Assembly: GCA_014169315.1 (NCBI GenBank)
Contig: AP022134.1
Coordinates: 186,001-250,000, forward strand
DNA: 64,000 nucleotides
From: Enterobacter cloacae
Lineage (GTDB): Bacteria > Pseudomonadota > Gammaproteobacteria > Enterobacterales > Enterobacteriaceae
Direction: 5' to 3'
The notes beneath the pieces were generated by a model that saw only the letters and a list, made by a program, of their open reading frames with translations, was not told where the DNA came from and did no database searches. Position numbers and translations under genes: made by a program. Positions 27,413 through 36,662 of this stretch are shown one piece after another (within the stretch, counting starts at the first letter, position 1; the number at the start of each line of letters is the position of its first letter).

Positions 27413-27766
27413 TCAGGGGTTTAACGCCGGAATATTTTGCCAGGCCTCCTGCAAGGTCTGCAAGACTTCTACAAGTGATAGTGACGGCCACAGGACTGTT
27501 TCCGTCATTATCACTCCAGGTGGCTCGCACTCTACTGGTACCAGAATTAAAACAACACGAGTTCCTTTTACCTGGTAGGCAAGGTTTACTGCCGGTTGGC
27601 GGTAGGAGGCCAGTACACCCTCACCATATTGAGCAGGGTTACTTGCCCAGTTCCGCACCATTGCATACACCTGAGGCATATACCGACTATCCAGATCCCC
27701 TTTGGGCCGTCTGAACGGCACGATTTCTTCTGAGCGGTAGGTGGTCGTTGTTGTATTGGTTGTCAT
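27413..27766 (-). CDS. Hypothetical protein, 117 aa
   Basis: The ATG at 27766 lies eight bases after GGAGG, a better start than the GTG three codons upstream. The N terminus is threonine-rich (TTNTTTTTYRSEE). The rest is a small mixed domain with YAMVRNWASNPAQYGEGVLASYR and two strands. It has no signal peptide or membrane helix. It is the last of a run of small leftward genes. I do not recognise a family. Confidence 0.5.
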   Translation of the reverse strand: MTTNTTTTTYRSEEIVPFRRPKGDLDSRYMPQVYAMVRNWASNPAQYGEGVLASYRQPAVNLAYQVKGTRVVLILVPVECEPPGVIMTETVLWPSLSLVEVLQTLQEAWQNIPALNP

Positions 27767-27831
27767 CTTTGTCACCTCCCCTGTTCGTCCATTTAGAGTT
27801 TTAAGCTGCTTTACACATCACACTCAACTGA

Positions 27832-28116
27832 TTATTTAAGCTGGTCATCGTCTCTGGCCAGCATAGCCCAACCATTCGCCTGGTTTTCGCGGGAGTAAGG
27901 ATTCATTTCAAAATAACTATCTACCGCGTCGCTGTCCGCAACAGAACTGTTGTTAGCTCTCTTTGAACCCTGAACCACTACAGCATCAACCTCTGCGGCT
28001 TTCCCGTTGCGCTGTACCAGGATTTTAACCGTATTGGGCTTACGTCTTGCGAGCAGTTTGTTGGCGATAAAAAGCACAACAATCCAGGCCAAAAGCACGT
28101 ATAAAAATGTATTCAT
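27832..28116 (-). CDS. Small single-helix membrane protein
   Basis: The 94-aa product has one N-terminal membrane helix (LYVLLAWIVVLFIANKLL), then a basic stretch (ARRKP) and a soluble tail, so the tail is probably cytoplasmic. The start ATG follows GGAGGGCATT, a strong site. No family recognised. Confidence 0.55.
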   Translation of the reverse strand: MNTFLYVLLAWIVVLFIANKLLARRKPNTVKILVQRNGKAAEVDAVVVQGSKRANNSSVADSDAVDSYFEMNPYSRENQANGWAMLARDDDQLK

Positions 28117-28278
28117 AATGCCCTCCTTTGTATGTGATTATTATACCTGCTTCCATTGCAGGCCAAACAGGTTCGGTGCATGAAAAATAGACTTCTCTCC
28201 GGCGTATAGCAATCTACTTACTGATCTGTTTTCGTATCAAACTGTATGGCATAACCGAGGGGCGTACGTGGTGAGTCA

Positions 28279-28291
28279 GAAAGTTACTTTT
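28279..28291. repeat. Dispersed palindrome over the end of a tiny frame
   Basis: GAAAGTTACTTTT in the 357-bp gap between 28116 and 28473. On the minus strand its TAA would end a 28-codon GTG-started frame rich in Lys (KDAELEGIGFILKRNWKKD). Only the palindrome is well supported; the rest of the gap is empty. Confidence 0.55.
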
Positions 28292-28472
28292 CCGTAATAG
28301 TTAATTTCAGATCCTTCTTCCAGTTACGCTTCAGTATAAAACCGATACCCTCTAATTCAGCATCCTTCACGTTTAATACGCTTCACTTTAAGGCAGGGCT
28401 TTTCGGTTGAAATGAATTCTTTTTCCGGTTGCTGGACATGGGTTTCATCCTGATAGTTAAAGTTGCAGGCTA

Positions 28473-28772
28473 TCAGTCACCACCACCACCTCCGTCACCT
28501 CCTCCACCGCCACCATCACAACCACCAGCTATGCTATTTTCACCATTACAATCACCTCCGAGGGGGTTCAAATGGCTGCTCCCCTGTAGATGGTGTCCTT
28601 GCCAGATCGAACCCGAACCAGCGCCTCCTGAGCGTCTTTGCTTGCCCTGAGGCAATTGTGCAGGCTCACCAGCACCGGCGGTACCAAAAATGTCCCGGGC
28701 AATTTTATAAAGAAGGTAAAAAGGTACGCCCAGCATCATAAAAAAGATTACTGAAAATATTACACGTTCCAT
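28473..28772 (-). CDS. Membrane protein with glycine-rich C-terminal tail
   Basis: The 99-aa product has one N-terminal membrane helix (VIFSVIFFMMLGVPFYLLY), a basic Gln/Gly/Ser linker and a tail almost entirely of Gly and Asp, with two GGGGGD units at the very end. The ATG follows AGGAGATCATCA. Gly-rich tails are seen on some small membrane proteins that end in repeats, but I do not know this one. The opposite strand reads as His- or Pro-rich in this part, which is only the complement. Confidence 0.5.
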   Translation of the reverse strand: MERVIFSVIFFMMLGVPFYLLYKIARDIFGTAGAGEPAQLPQGKQRRSGGAGSGSIWQGHHLQGSSHLNPLGGDCNGENSIAGGCDGGGGGGDGGGGGD

Positions 28773-29204
28773 TGATGATCTCCTGTCTTGTGAGAGACCA
28801 GTTATATCAGGGTGATTCAGTATTTCCGTTTAGAAAAGAGTACTAATTTGGCCCTGTTCGCTCTTAATTTGCCATCCGGGAAAAAGTCATAGGGATAGGC
28901 CTGCCAGAGTCAATAACTTCCAGTGATCTGGAGGAGACCCCGGCTCTCTGAGCCCTCATGGATGGTACGGCTTTACCCCTTGTAAACAGATTCACGTTCC
29001 GCAGGACAAACATCGACTACTGACGTCTCATATTTGCTGACGCTAATCCGACGTCTCATTGCCGTCTGCTTGTTTTCTTTAAAGGGTGTATTAGACGAAT
29101 ATCAAATCGGAATGGTAGGGGATGTGTGGGCACCATGCCCGGCCCTCTTTGAGCATCTGAGAGATTGGAGACCTAGCCGGGTAAGATAGCTACTTTCTTA
29201 CGGG
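28773..29204. other. 432-bp gap, no gene seen
   Basis: No convincing frame on either strand and no clear hairpin with a T run. It presumably carries the promoter for the leftward gene at 28772. Confidence 0.4.
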
Positions 29205-29573
29205 TTACCCTTCAAATCCAAAGACGAAACGGACGCTGCCGTTCTCCACGTGGAGACGCTTTACTTCTTCGACAAATTCCTGGATCACCTCTCCGGCGTT
29301 ATCGGGTGGTATGGCTGACAAAATTTCTTCCGAAGTCAGCCATGAGTATGAATGTTCACCGAATAAATCATCATCTTCGGACGGTATATCATCAGGTAAT
29401 CCGCGTAATGCGTGGATAAAAACTGCTGATGTGCTCGCCCTTTCACGATCTACATCAAATCCGAGCCAGGCAAAGTGGAGATATGATCGGTCCCCTTTAT
29501 AATTGCTTGATAAATTAATCCATTTACCAGGCTTTTCTTCCCTTTGAAATCGCCAGCAGATATCAACGCCCAT
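29205..29573 (-). CDS. Hypothetical acidic protein, 122 aa
   Basis: A soluble, acidic protein with a central SEDDDLFGEHSYSW segment and a C-terminal strand-like VRFVFGFEG. It has no signal peptide or membrane helix. It stands alone, with gaps of over 200 bases on both sides. Family not recognised. Confidence 0.5.
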   Translation of the reverse strand: MGVDICWRFQREEKPGKWINLSSNYKGDRSYLHFAWLGFDVDRERASTSAVFIHALRGLPDDIPSEDDDLFGEHSYSWLTSEEILSAIPPDNAGEVIQEFVEEVKRLHVENGSVRFVFGFEG

Positions 29574-29798
29574 TAAGAAACTCCATTACTATCGTTCGTA
29601 TGAGATAACTATCATTTCAGAATACTATGACTTCTTCCCGTATAGAACTAATCGCTCACGCCATTTAGCTACTTACTTTTTTTACGTACGCTTGCAGCGC
29701 AGTACCTTGAGAGAAGTAAGTAAGACTGGGCGAAGCCAACCGGTTCCGCCACCTCGCTCACCGGCTTTTAGGCGTAAGCACTGAAGTCAGCCTCCATG

Positions 29799-30341
29799 CT
29801 AACTGGCGAGCCTGCGAAAGTCAGACTCGTTGTTATAAAGCGGCATATCGTAAGCAGTGTCTGAAATGAACATTCGGATCTGCTCAAGCGTCATGCCACA
29901 ATGAAAACGGGTTACGCTCACATTGGCCCGGGGGAAGTCAGCACAAAATGCATTCAAAACATTCTCATGGACAATACCAATGTTGATTAACGCAGCTGGC
30001 CCGTTGTCACGGAAAGATACGACACGGAATCCCCCATACCAGCCTGACTGGGAGAAAAATGAAAATGCACTCGTTGCCAGACCATTAGACAGGTCATAGC
30101 GCAATTTCCCGCTCAGAGACTGGCTGTCTCTGCTGTACACGCGATTAATGAAAATGCCGGGACCAACTTCTACCGGCTGCTTGTTGCTTGCTAAACACGG
30201 AAAGCCCACCAGCGAAACCTCCCTTTCTCCTAACCAGTTTACCTGATACCCGGCAGTGAGAAAGTCAGTCAGTTCTACGCCAGAAAGAGCATTAATGGCC
30301 GCAATATCGGTATCCAAAATATTTACGTTTTTCATATTCAT
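29799..30341 (-). CDS. Hypothetical protein, 180 aa
   Basis: A soluble protein of mixed character with a central strand-rich part (GWYGGFRVVSFRDNGPAALI) and a helical C terminus (MTLEQIRMFISDTAYDM). It begins the downstream half of a leftward group of three genes (31181, 30840, 30341) of similar size separated by 45-60 bases. Family not recognised; it could belong to plasmid stress or defence accessory genes, but nothing in the sequence shows this. Confidence 0.5.
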   Translation of the reverse strand: MNMKNVNILDTDIAAINALSGVELTDFLTAGYQVNWLGEREVSLVGFPCLASNKQPVEVGPGIFINRVYSRDSQSLSGKLRYDLSNGLATSAFSFFSQSGWYGGFRVVSFRDNGPAALINIGIVHENVLNAFCADFPRANVSVTRFHCGMTLEQIRMFISDTAYDMPLYNNESDFRRLAS

Positions 30342-30402
30342 CTCATCTATATTCTAAAGTGCGTTTTTTGTCTATCAGCCCGAGGATTGAAAATTTGAAT
30401 AT

Positions 30403-30840
30403 TTAATGTGACAGAAAAATACCTGTCACCTTTTCAAAAACTGCCTGCAATTGAATATCGAGAGAGTCCATTTTAAAATCCACCAGCTCAGCTTTATTAT
30501 CGCAAACCGAATAAAAATAGGAGTCAAATGCGTCTGTATCTTCATCTTTAAAAATACGGAAGGAATTAATTTTATTATGCCCTTCAAATTCGGCATGAAT
30601 ACCATAGCGAACCGAGCCGTCATCGAACTGAACAACCCGTCGTACAGAATTAATCCGGACGTACTGTTTTAAGGCCCTCGCGAAATCGGCATTTAACGCC
30701 AACGCTCGTAAGATTGAATCAGCGGTTTCATTCTGCTTTTTACGATCATATTCAAACATCCCACAGCCGGTGTTACGAAAGACCGGCTGAAGAGCATTAA
30801 CCAGGTTGAAGGAATCCACGTTTCTGTCGTTTCTGTACAT
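30403..30840 (-). CDS. Hypothetical protein, 145 aa
   Basis: Soluble protein with an N-terminal helical part, a central strand pair (RRVVQFDDGSVRYGIHAEFEG) and a C-terminal helix. The ATG follows CAGGAGATATCTC. It lies 45 bases after the gene at 31181 and is probably co-transcribed. No family recognised. Confidence 0.5.
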   Translation of the reverse strand: MYRNDRNVDSFNLVNALQPVFRNTGCGMFEYDRKKQNETADSILRALALNADFARALKQYVRINSVRRVVQFDDGSVRYGIHAEFEGHNKINSFRIFKDEDTDAFDSYFYSVCDNKAELVDFKMDSLDIQLQAVFEKVTGIFLSH

Positions 30841-30884
30841 GAGATATCTCCTGCCCCTCCGCTATACGAAGGGGCTTGATAGGG

Positions 30885-31181
30885 TTACTGCCAGGCTGCG
30901 ATCACTTCTTCGCACTGGAAATGAGATAAGCACTGCTGGAGTAAAAGGGCCAGCACCGCTGTGTTAGGGACGCGATTGTTACACCACGCGTTGAATAGCA
31001 GCTGCCATGGACCGGCATAATACCCGGCCAGTTTCTTTTTTTGTTTATCTGTGCAGCAGCTGGAAATGGCCTGCTGATAAAGGCTTTCATTCTCGGCACC
31101 AGAGCGTTGTTGCAGTGCCTGATAAATATAGGAGTAGACAGAATCGGAGCAATTAGATGCATAGGCCAGATTGGTTTTCAT
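30885..31181 (-). CDS. Hypothetical protein, 98 aa
   Basis: Small helical protein with seven cysteines, including SSCCTDKQKKK near residue 42. The ATG follows AGGAGGTATT, a strong site, so it should be well translated. The N terminus is not a signal peptide. No family recognised. Confidence 0.5.
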   Translation of the reverse strand: MKTNLAYASNCSDSVYSYIYQALQQRSGAENESLYQQAISSCCTDKQKKKLAGYYAGPWQLLFNAWCNNRVPNTAVLALLLQQCLSHFQCEEVIAAWQ

Positions 31182-31315
31182 AATACCTCCTGTGTTTTTG
31201 GGTATTATATAAAACTCCGACCTACTGGCTAATAACCCACACTGTAATTTCTTTTAAAAACACAATAAATTTTCAAAATTGGACCAGTGTGGATTTAAGC
31301 GAGCAGTTTAAATCT

Positions 31316-32017
31316 TTATGAACTAGCTTTCAAAGAGGTTGGTTTTTCGGGAAGTTTTTTGCCAGACCAGCATGTTGGTTTTTTTTCTGTAGTGCAGATT
31401 AGCTGGTACCTGCCCCTTCTTACCTCTTTGAGCAATGACTGTTTGAAATATGGTAAGCCCAGTTCAAAAACCCAGTAACGACCGTCTGCAAAAACGACTG
31501 AATTTTCAACGCCATCCGAAGCCACCAAGGATGCATCATTAAGTAGACGTTCTTCATAATGAAATGGTAATGAAAATGTCAGATATAACGCACAAAGTAC
31601 AAAGATTCCTGTGAGACTAACTGCCAGTGAACCACAATAACCAGAATAAACATTTAAATTTCTTTTGATAAATTTCTCATGCAAGATTACAAGCAGACAG
31701 AATACACAAGCTACCAGCCCAAATCCTACATGCAGATAAAACTGTCTTATTTCATCATTCCAGACGATGTTGTCCCATTTCGTGCTTAAGATTGAACCCA
31801 ACAAGGAGATAATAAAAGCGGCAATTTGAGAACTGATAAAGTAGGAGAAAGCTGACTTTGAAGTTATTTTTTTCATAGAAACAGGAACCTCTTTACCTCG
31901 TTCCTGATCAGAGAAAAGACACAAAACGCACCATGCGCAAAAAACTGCAAGTCCAGATGCAATAATCTCGCGTAAAAACATATTAAACGTTTCCGATAAT
32001 GAATAAGTAATTACCAT
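31316..32017 (-). CDS. Four-helix inner-membrane protein, unknown function
   Basis: The 233-aa product has four membrane helices (about residues 15-32, 54-74, 92-112 and 126-148) and a C-terminal soluble domain of about 85 residues with EKKPTCWSGKK. The start follows GGAGAGGAT. It may sense or bind something outside the membrane, but no motif shows this. A 315-base gap without a gene lies upstream (32018-32331). Confidence 0.55.
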   Translation of the reverse strand: MVITYSLSETFNMFLREIIASGLAVFCAWCVLCLFSDQERGKEVPVSMKKITSKSAFSYFISSQIAAFIISLLGSILSTKWDNIVWNDEIRQFYLHVGFGLVACVFCLLVILHEKFIKRNLNVYSGYCGSLAVSLTGIFVLCALYLTFSLPFHYEERLLNDASLVASDGVENSVVFADGRYWVFELGLPYFKQSLLKEVRRGRYQLICTTEKKPTCWSGKKLPEKPTSLKASS

Positions 32018-32331
32018 ATCCTCTCCGTAAGTCTACATATAATTCAGACGTGACAAATAATTAAAGGCATTGCTATTCTATCATTATGCATTGCGTTTAA
32101 AATCATTTCTAATTCAGCAGAGTAGCGATACAGGCATTTCGCTATCCTAAAATCTGGTAGCTTTCCATTTCCTTGCTGAGATAAATCAAAATAATTCTAT
32201 TTATTGCCTATTCGGATGCTGCAAAACCTTATAAATCCGGATGTATATCACTTAACAGTGAACCATTCGGTGACTTGCTCTCCGTGAGGTCCACCGGGTT
32301 TATCCAGTAGGGAACATTCTGCTTTTACCGT

Positions 32332-32613
32332 TTACTGCATACGCGAGCAGGAATTCTGTTGCAGTTCTGCATTTGCCTGCTTTTCCAGTGCTGTCATAAC
32401 CCGGCGGAGCATCGCCAGAGCCTGAACAGGCGAGCTCCCAAACTGCACTTTCACTTCATCCGTATCATGATCCTGAATCAGGTCGAGGATGTTCACTTCG
32501 ATCCCTGCCCCGTTTTCATCTTTTGCCGTGCACTGAATACTTACCCGGGTCACCGAATCCGTCAGGACTGGCAGTGGGTTAGTCTTGTCTACGTTGATAA
32601 AAGCCTTCTTCAT
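32332..32613 (-). CDS. Hypothetical protein encoded after the ParB-like gene
   Basis: A 93-aa soluble protein with strand-rich N-terminal half and a helical C-terminal half (ALAMLRRVMTALEKQANAEL). It follows the ParB-like gene by 65 bases; the gap holds a hairpin with arms CCGACCC and GGGTCGG. Co-transcription is likely. No family recognised. Confidence 0.5.
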   Translation of the reverse strand: MKKAFINVDKTNPLPVLTDSVTRVSIQCTAKDENGAGIEVNILDLIQDHDTDEVKVQFGSSPVQALAMLRRVMTALEKQANAELQQNSCSRMQ

Positions 32614-32678
32614 TGCCCTGTTTCCCCTTGTCCTGAAAAAGTTACCGACCCGTCCGGATGGAGGGGTCGGTCAGAAAA

Positions 32679-33863
32679 TCATGCCTGTCCCTTATTCATC
32701 TTCTCAGCATGCTTACGCAGGTACTCTTTCAGGTCAGCATGAGCATTGATGATATCGTTCATTTCATCATTGGTCAGAACAAGCGTGTAAGTATCAGTGC
32801 TGACAGATTCACCTTCTTTAAGCTTGGCTTCTTCAGCAATACGTTCAAAAATCGGGATCGCGGTGTCGGCAATGACGGTCACGGTCTTTTTGTTCAGAAC
32901 GCTGGACATGGATGGTGCTTTACCTGCCGGGTTCTGTTTAGGAGCGCTGTCCTTTGGAGCCGGAGCTGGTTCCTGTACCGGTGGCGTAACCAGCGTCTCT
33001 GTATTGCTTTCATCATTCAGTTGATCCGGTACCGGGGTGTTAACGGTAGCATTACCTGCCGGTTGCTCATCACCGGAGTTTTCCGGAGTCTGCGGATCTG
33101 CCATGCGCTCTTCTACCTTGGCAGCTTTGACGAATTTCAGCGTGTTTTTCGTCGCTTTACCATAGATGGAGATCGCCTTGTTGATGTTATCTACCGCATC
33201 CTCACCGCTGTACATATACTCGTCCAGCGCAACGTACATGCTCACCTGATCGCTCACAAGCATGGTCTGTAGTTCAGAAGGCAGGTCCAGTACGCGAACC
33301 ATCTGGCGAAGATGCTGCTCTGATTTACCACGTTTTTTTGCCAGTTCCGCAAAGGTCTTAGGCTCTTCTTTATCTTCAACAAGACGCTTAATTGAAAGCG
33401 CTTCAGCTACGACAGACAGCGCCAGGTTGGAGTTGCCGGTCAGGGTGAAGAGTTCTGCTTTTGAAGCGCTACCGCGAAACTCTTCGCAGCGAATACGAGT
33501 AATGCGTTCACGCCCTTCTGCTTCCAGCTGGCGGTTTGCAATAGCGATGGAACGGATACGGCAAGCCCCCTGACGCAGTACAGGTACGCCATTAACCATC
33601 TGAACAACGATAGGCGTCACGCTGAACGGGTCTTCCATGTAGGCATCGGCCAGGCTGTTCAGGTGTTCCACAACGTGAGGCATTGAATAGTAGAGCTCGC
33701 CCATACCGGCCGTGCGGGTGTTAAAGCCTTCCTGCTCTACAACAACCGAAGGGTCAATGATAAGGCCGTTACCTTTACGGGCACCGTTACCAGTGCGTTC
33801 CAGGTAACCACGAAGGCTGATTTCGTTGCTGTTGTTTTTTACTTCAGTTTCGATTGCGGACAT
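32679..33863 (-). CDS. ParB/KorB-like DNA-binding protein
   Basis: The 394-aa protein has a ParB N-domain (residues 60-145: PIVVQMVNGVPVLRQGACRIRSIAIANR), where the usual G-E/H-R-R CTP-binding motif is degenerate (GACRIRS). A ParB-type helix-turn-helix region follows (residues 165-220: TFAELAKKRGKSEQHLRQMVRVLDLP). A Pro/Ala-rich linker and a C-terminal helical part end it. No ParA gene is beside it, so it may be a regulator like KorB rather than a segregation protein. Two copies of the plasmid-wide palindrome lie upstream, consistent with autoregulation, though binding is not shown. Confidence 0.75.
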   Translation of the reverse strand: MSAIETEVKNNSNEISLRGYLERTGNGARKGNGLIIDPSVVVEQEGFNTRTAGMGELYYSMPHVVEHLNSLADAYMEDPFSVTPIVVQMVNGVPVLRQGACRIRSIAIANRQLEAEGRERITRIRCEEFRGSASKAELFTLTGNSNLALSVVAEALSIKRLVEDKEEPKTFAELAKKRGKSEQHLRQMVRVLDLPSELQTMLVSDQVSMYVALDEYMYSGEDAVDNINKAISIYGKATKNTLKFVKAAKVEERMADPQTPENSGDEQPAGNATVNTPVPDQLNDESNTETLVTPPVQEPAPAPKDSAPKQNPAGKAPSMSSVLNKKTVTVIADTAIPIFERIAEEAKLKEGESVSTDTYTLVLTNDEMNDIINAHADLKEYLRKHAEKMNKGQA

Positions 33864-33952
33864 TTTTGTTCTCTCTTTTGGTTGGTTGTTTAACTGCGCT
33901 ACAACACAACAATACCAGGTTCGACATTTTTTCTAATAGGTTGCACAGAAGA

Positions 33953-34092
33953 AAAAGTAACTTTTCTTAAAAAAAATTCCTGAGACAATACTACTCGATC
34001 CGTCCGTTTTAAATCTTCACAACAGTGGGCCGTTTTTACGTTTAAGCAAAATAGCTGGTTCAGAAGGTGAGTCGGAGAGAAAAGTTACTTTT
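33953..34092. promoter_or_regulatory. Two palindromes upstream of the ParB-like gene
   Basis: Perfect 13-bp copies AAAAGTAACTTTT (33953-33965) and AAAAGTTACTTTT (34080-34092) are 90 and 217 bases upstream of the ParB-like start. This is the closest pair in the window. The rest of the 34093-34279 gap shows nothing clear. Confidence 0.6.
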
Positions 34093-34279
34093 CCGGTTGT
34101 CTGGGCCAGTGATGAGAGAGTGGCAGGACAGGAATGGCTAAACCGGTGCGGGTCTCTTGTAAGTCGCAGGGGATTGAGGAGATATAGAGGTAAACCGGTA
34201 CGTTCAGTTTTTGGATTGAGCCGGGCTTTTGGCCCGGGCTTAAGGAAGCGGAAATTTGAACGAACTGGCAGGTAATGAT

Positions 34280-34456
34280 TTATGCCGCCGACAGCTGGCC
34301 GTCAGTGCTTTGCTGTTCTGGTTTGACAGTTGGGGGATAACCGGCAGTTAGCCGCTGGCATTCCGCATCACAGAAAGCCCTGAGGTTGCTGAAGACGGAC
34401 TCCATGAAATCAGCATGAGCATACGAGTCTACAGGACGTGTCTTGTTATCTTTCAT
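34280..34456 (-). CDS. Small hypothetical protein, 58 aa
   Basis: The ATG at 34456 follows GAGGAGAACAAG, so it is preferred to an upstream start without such a site. The product is soluble, with a helical middle (FMESVFSNLRAFCDAECQRL) and a Pro/Gln-rich tail. Unknown function; a gap of 510 bases without a recognised gene lies to its right, ending in GC-rich hairpins (GGTGCG/CGCACC near 34915) before the rightward gene at 34967. Confidence 0.45.
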   Translation of the reverse strand: MKDNKTRPVDSYAHADFMESVFSNLRAFCDAECQRLTAGYPPTVKPEQQSTDGQLSAA

Positions 34457-34966
34457 CTTGTTCTCCTCAATCATTATTAAAACCAGCGGATTTAGTTCCT
34501 GGCGCTCCATCTGCTGACCGGCTTTCCCAGAGAGCAGCGATGTGTCGGGTTCTGTTTCTCATTTTATCGTTTTCATCGGGCCCATCCGGCCGTATAAGAG
34601 ACCGATTTGGCATGTTTAAGAAACGTACTGGCGACATTAAAAGCTGAGGTTGGCTTTGGAATAAAAGGATACTTTTCCCGTTTGTCAGGTCTTTCGCTAC
34701 CGCTGCACGATGATTCTGTCAGGCATTCTGCGCCCTCCTTGGCTGTACATCTTGAAACAAGCGGTGGGATGTTCCCTTCCCCCTGCTCACCGCAGAATAA
34801 TTGGCAAGTCCCGACGGTCGTTCCGTACGAGCCGGGTCCAAATAATGAATAAATACAACGCCACTTCAATTGTATTGACAATAGAAGTTAGGAGGATCAT
34901 AGTGTCATTCATGGTGCGGCTTTCGCACCACCGCCCCGGCGGTACCGGGCAGAACTGGAGTACCTC

Positions 34967-35911
34967 ATGAAACTTTCCCGTCAGACGACTTCTGATACTT
35001 CTGTTGATGGCCGTTCACGCGCATATGCCTGGGGCCGTGTCCATTATTTCATTATCGAACATGCACCAATGGCTGAGCTGGTCGCTATTGACGAGCTGCT
35101 GGAAAAAGCTGGCTGGAGCAATGACGGCTGTCCGAACTATGAGAAAGATGACGAGTTTGGTAATGCTGGTTACAGCTGTGGTTACTGGATCGATATTGAC
35201 AGCGTGGGAAGCTTCAAGGCTGACTACAAACGTCTTAAGGGTGAGATTAGTGCGCATATCGCCTCAAAGGCGGCAGAGGTGGAGATCCGCGTACTGGACT
35301 CGATGTCCGACAAAGAATGTAAAGATGTTGCCTCGGTGGCATGTACTGTTCGCCGTGACTTACGTACGCAGTCCGAATCGCTTCATTCACTGCGTACTAT
35401 CGTAACGGTTGATCATTACAATCCCTATGTGATCACCAGCCGCCCGCTGAGCATTTCCGCCTGGACACTTATCCACGACTGTCTGAAAACCGGCACCATC
35501 AATGACGTCTGTTCACGGTTGAGTTCATTAATCCTGCACTCTGAAGCCGCGATTGCCCGTTGTAAGGGAAGCTCCGACTACTCTTCGGAACACGCTCAGC
35601 TATCGTTTTTTGCTGGTAACGACTATGTCACCAGACGCACCCTTGTTGATGCAGCTCACGAAGAGGCTCTGCGAATGAACCGCCGCTTTGATGAACGTAT
35701 TGCAATGAACGCGGATTCTGATGCCAGAAGGCTCCAGTGCGAATTCAACCTGAGCAACCATGTCGTACAGCGTCGGACCGTTGAATCTGCTCATATCCAG
35801 GCAATCAACGAAGACGTCACCCGTTCACAGGCGGAACCACGCTGCCCTGGAAAGCTTCTTCTGAAAATGACCAGTCATGAGGAAGTGCGGGACTCACTGA
35901 GCACCTGTTAG
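34967..35911 (+). CDS. Hypothetical protein, 314 aa
   Basis: A soluble, mostly helical protein with no membrane helix. The N-terminal part has a cysteine-containing acidic segment (NYEKDDEFGNAGYSCGYWID) and the C-terminal half is rich in Arg and His. The ATG follows GGAGTACCTC. It starts a rightward row of five small genes to 37871 that are typical of IncHI backbones but have no known role. Family not recognised. Confidence 0.55.
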   Translation: MKLSRQTTSDTSVDGRSRAYAWGRVHYFIIEHAPMAELVAIDELLEKAGWSNDGCPNYEKDDEFGNAGYSCGYWIDIDSVGSFKADYKRLKGEISAHIASKAAEVEIRVLDSMSDKECKDVASVACTVRRDLRTQSESLHSLRTIVTVDHYNPYVITSRPLSISAWTLIHDCLKTGTINDVCSRLSSLILHSEAAIARCKGSSDYSSEHAQLSFFAGNDYVTRRTLVDAAHEEALRMNRRFDERIAMNADSDARRLQCEFNLSNHVVQRRTVESAHIQAINEDVTRSQAEPRCPGKLLLKMTSHEEVRDSLSTC

Positions 35912-36006
35912 TCCAGCGACACCCCCTGCGGCTCTACTACCGGGCCGCAGTCTGCTCCGGCCAGATGGTGCCAGTGGCGTAATGAATTTGTTTAATAAGG
36001 CTGAGT

Positions 36007-36609
36007 ATGATGAATAAAGAACAACTAATCGACAAACTGGAACGCGTGGTATGTGGTCAGTACTCCTACGAAATGCAGGAGCTTGCGTATTCGGCCCTCT
36101 GCTGCATTAAAGGCACCCCGGACGACTGCGCTAAGTTCCCTGTTACGCGTCCGCTGCCTGACACCTTAGTGGACGTATGGGACGAGATCGGGCAATACCT
36201 TGGCACAGGCAAAGCCATTGAAACTCGCAGTTGCGGCGTTTCGCTTCTGCTTCATGGACACTGCTACGATTCAAATCATGTGCTGTACTGGCGCAATGCT
36301 GGCGCACTTCCAGCAGCTTGCGATACGCCACTGGCTGGTGGGTCTCGCAAACTGTTCACCTGCTCAGCCTGTGGAGTGGACGGTCTGGATGAACCACCTG
36401 AAACCAGTTGCCACTGCTGCACAGAGGGGGCCCACTGGATTGAGAGCAGGCTCTTCACCTCCGGGCAGGCAGACCCTGAAGAATTTAGACCCGTGGCGGT
36501 CGTGAAAGAGTGTGCAGGCTCAACGCCGGATGATCGGCTCATCTGGAGCGTGATTGAACAGCTCAACGGCGAACTGGCGGAAGGCGATAAACTATTTAAG
36601 CGACGCTGA
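36007..36609 (+). CDS. Hypothetical zinc-ribbon-containing protein, 200 aa
   Basis: The central part has cysteines spaced like a zinc site: FTCSACGVDG, then SCHCC about 12 residues later. The N-terminal half is helical and the C-terminal part (LIWSVIEQLNGELAEGDKLFKRR) is a charged helix. Upstream (35925-35975) arms CTGCGGC and GCCGCAG form a hairpin whose loop CCGG can pair with a CCGG further on, a possible RNA element. Unknown function. Confidence 0.5.
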   Translation: MMNKEQLIDKLERVVCGQYSYEMQELAYSALCCIKGTPDDCAKFPVTRPLPDTLVDVWDEIGQYLGTGKAIETRSCGVSLLLHGHCYDSNHVLYWRNAGALPAACDTPLAGGSRKLFTCSACGVDGLDEPPETSCHCCTEGAHWIESRLFTSGQADPEEFRPVAVVKECAGSTPDDRLIWSVIEQLNGELAEGDKLFKRR

Positions 36610-36662
36610 CAGATCACGTCAGCATTTATATCAGACGAACTCCAGAATAATTTAAAGCAACC

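Noticed and set aside
28429..28741. Proline- or histidine-rich frames on the + strand
   Set aside because: They are complements of the glycine-rich tail codons of the minus-strand gene, with poor start sites.
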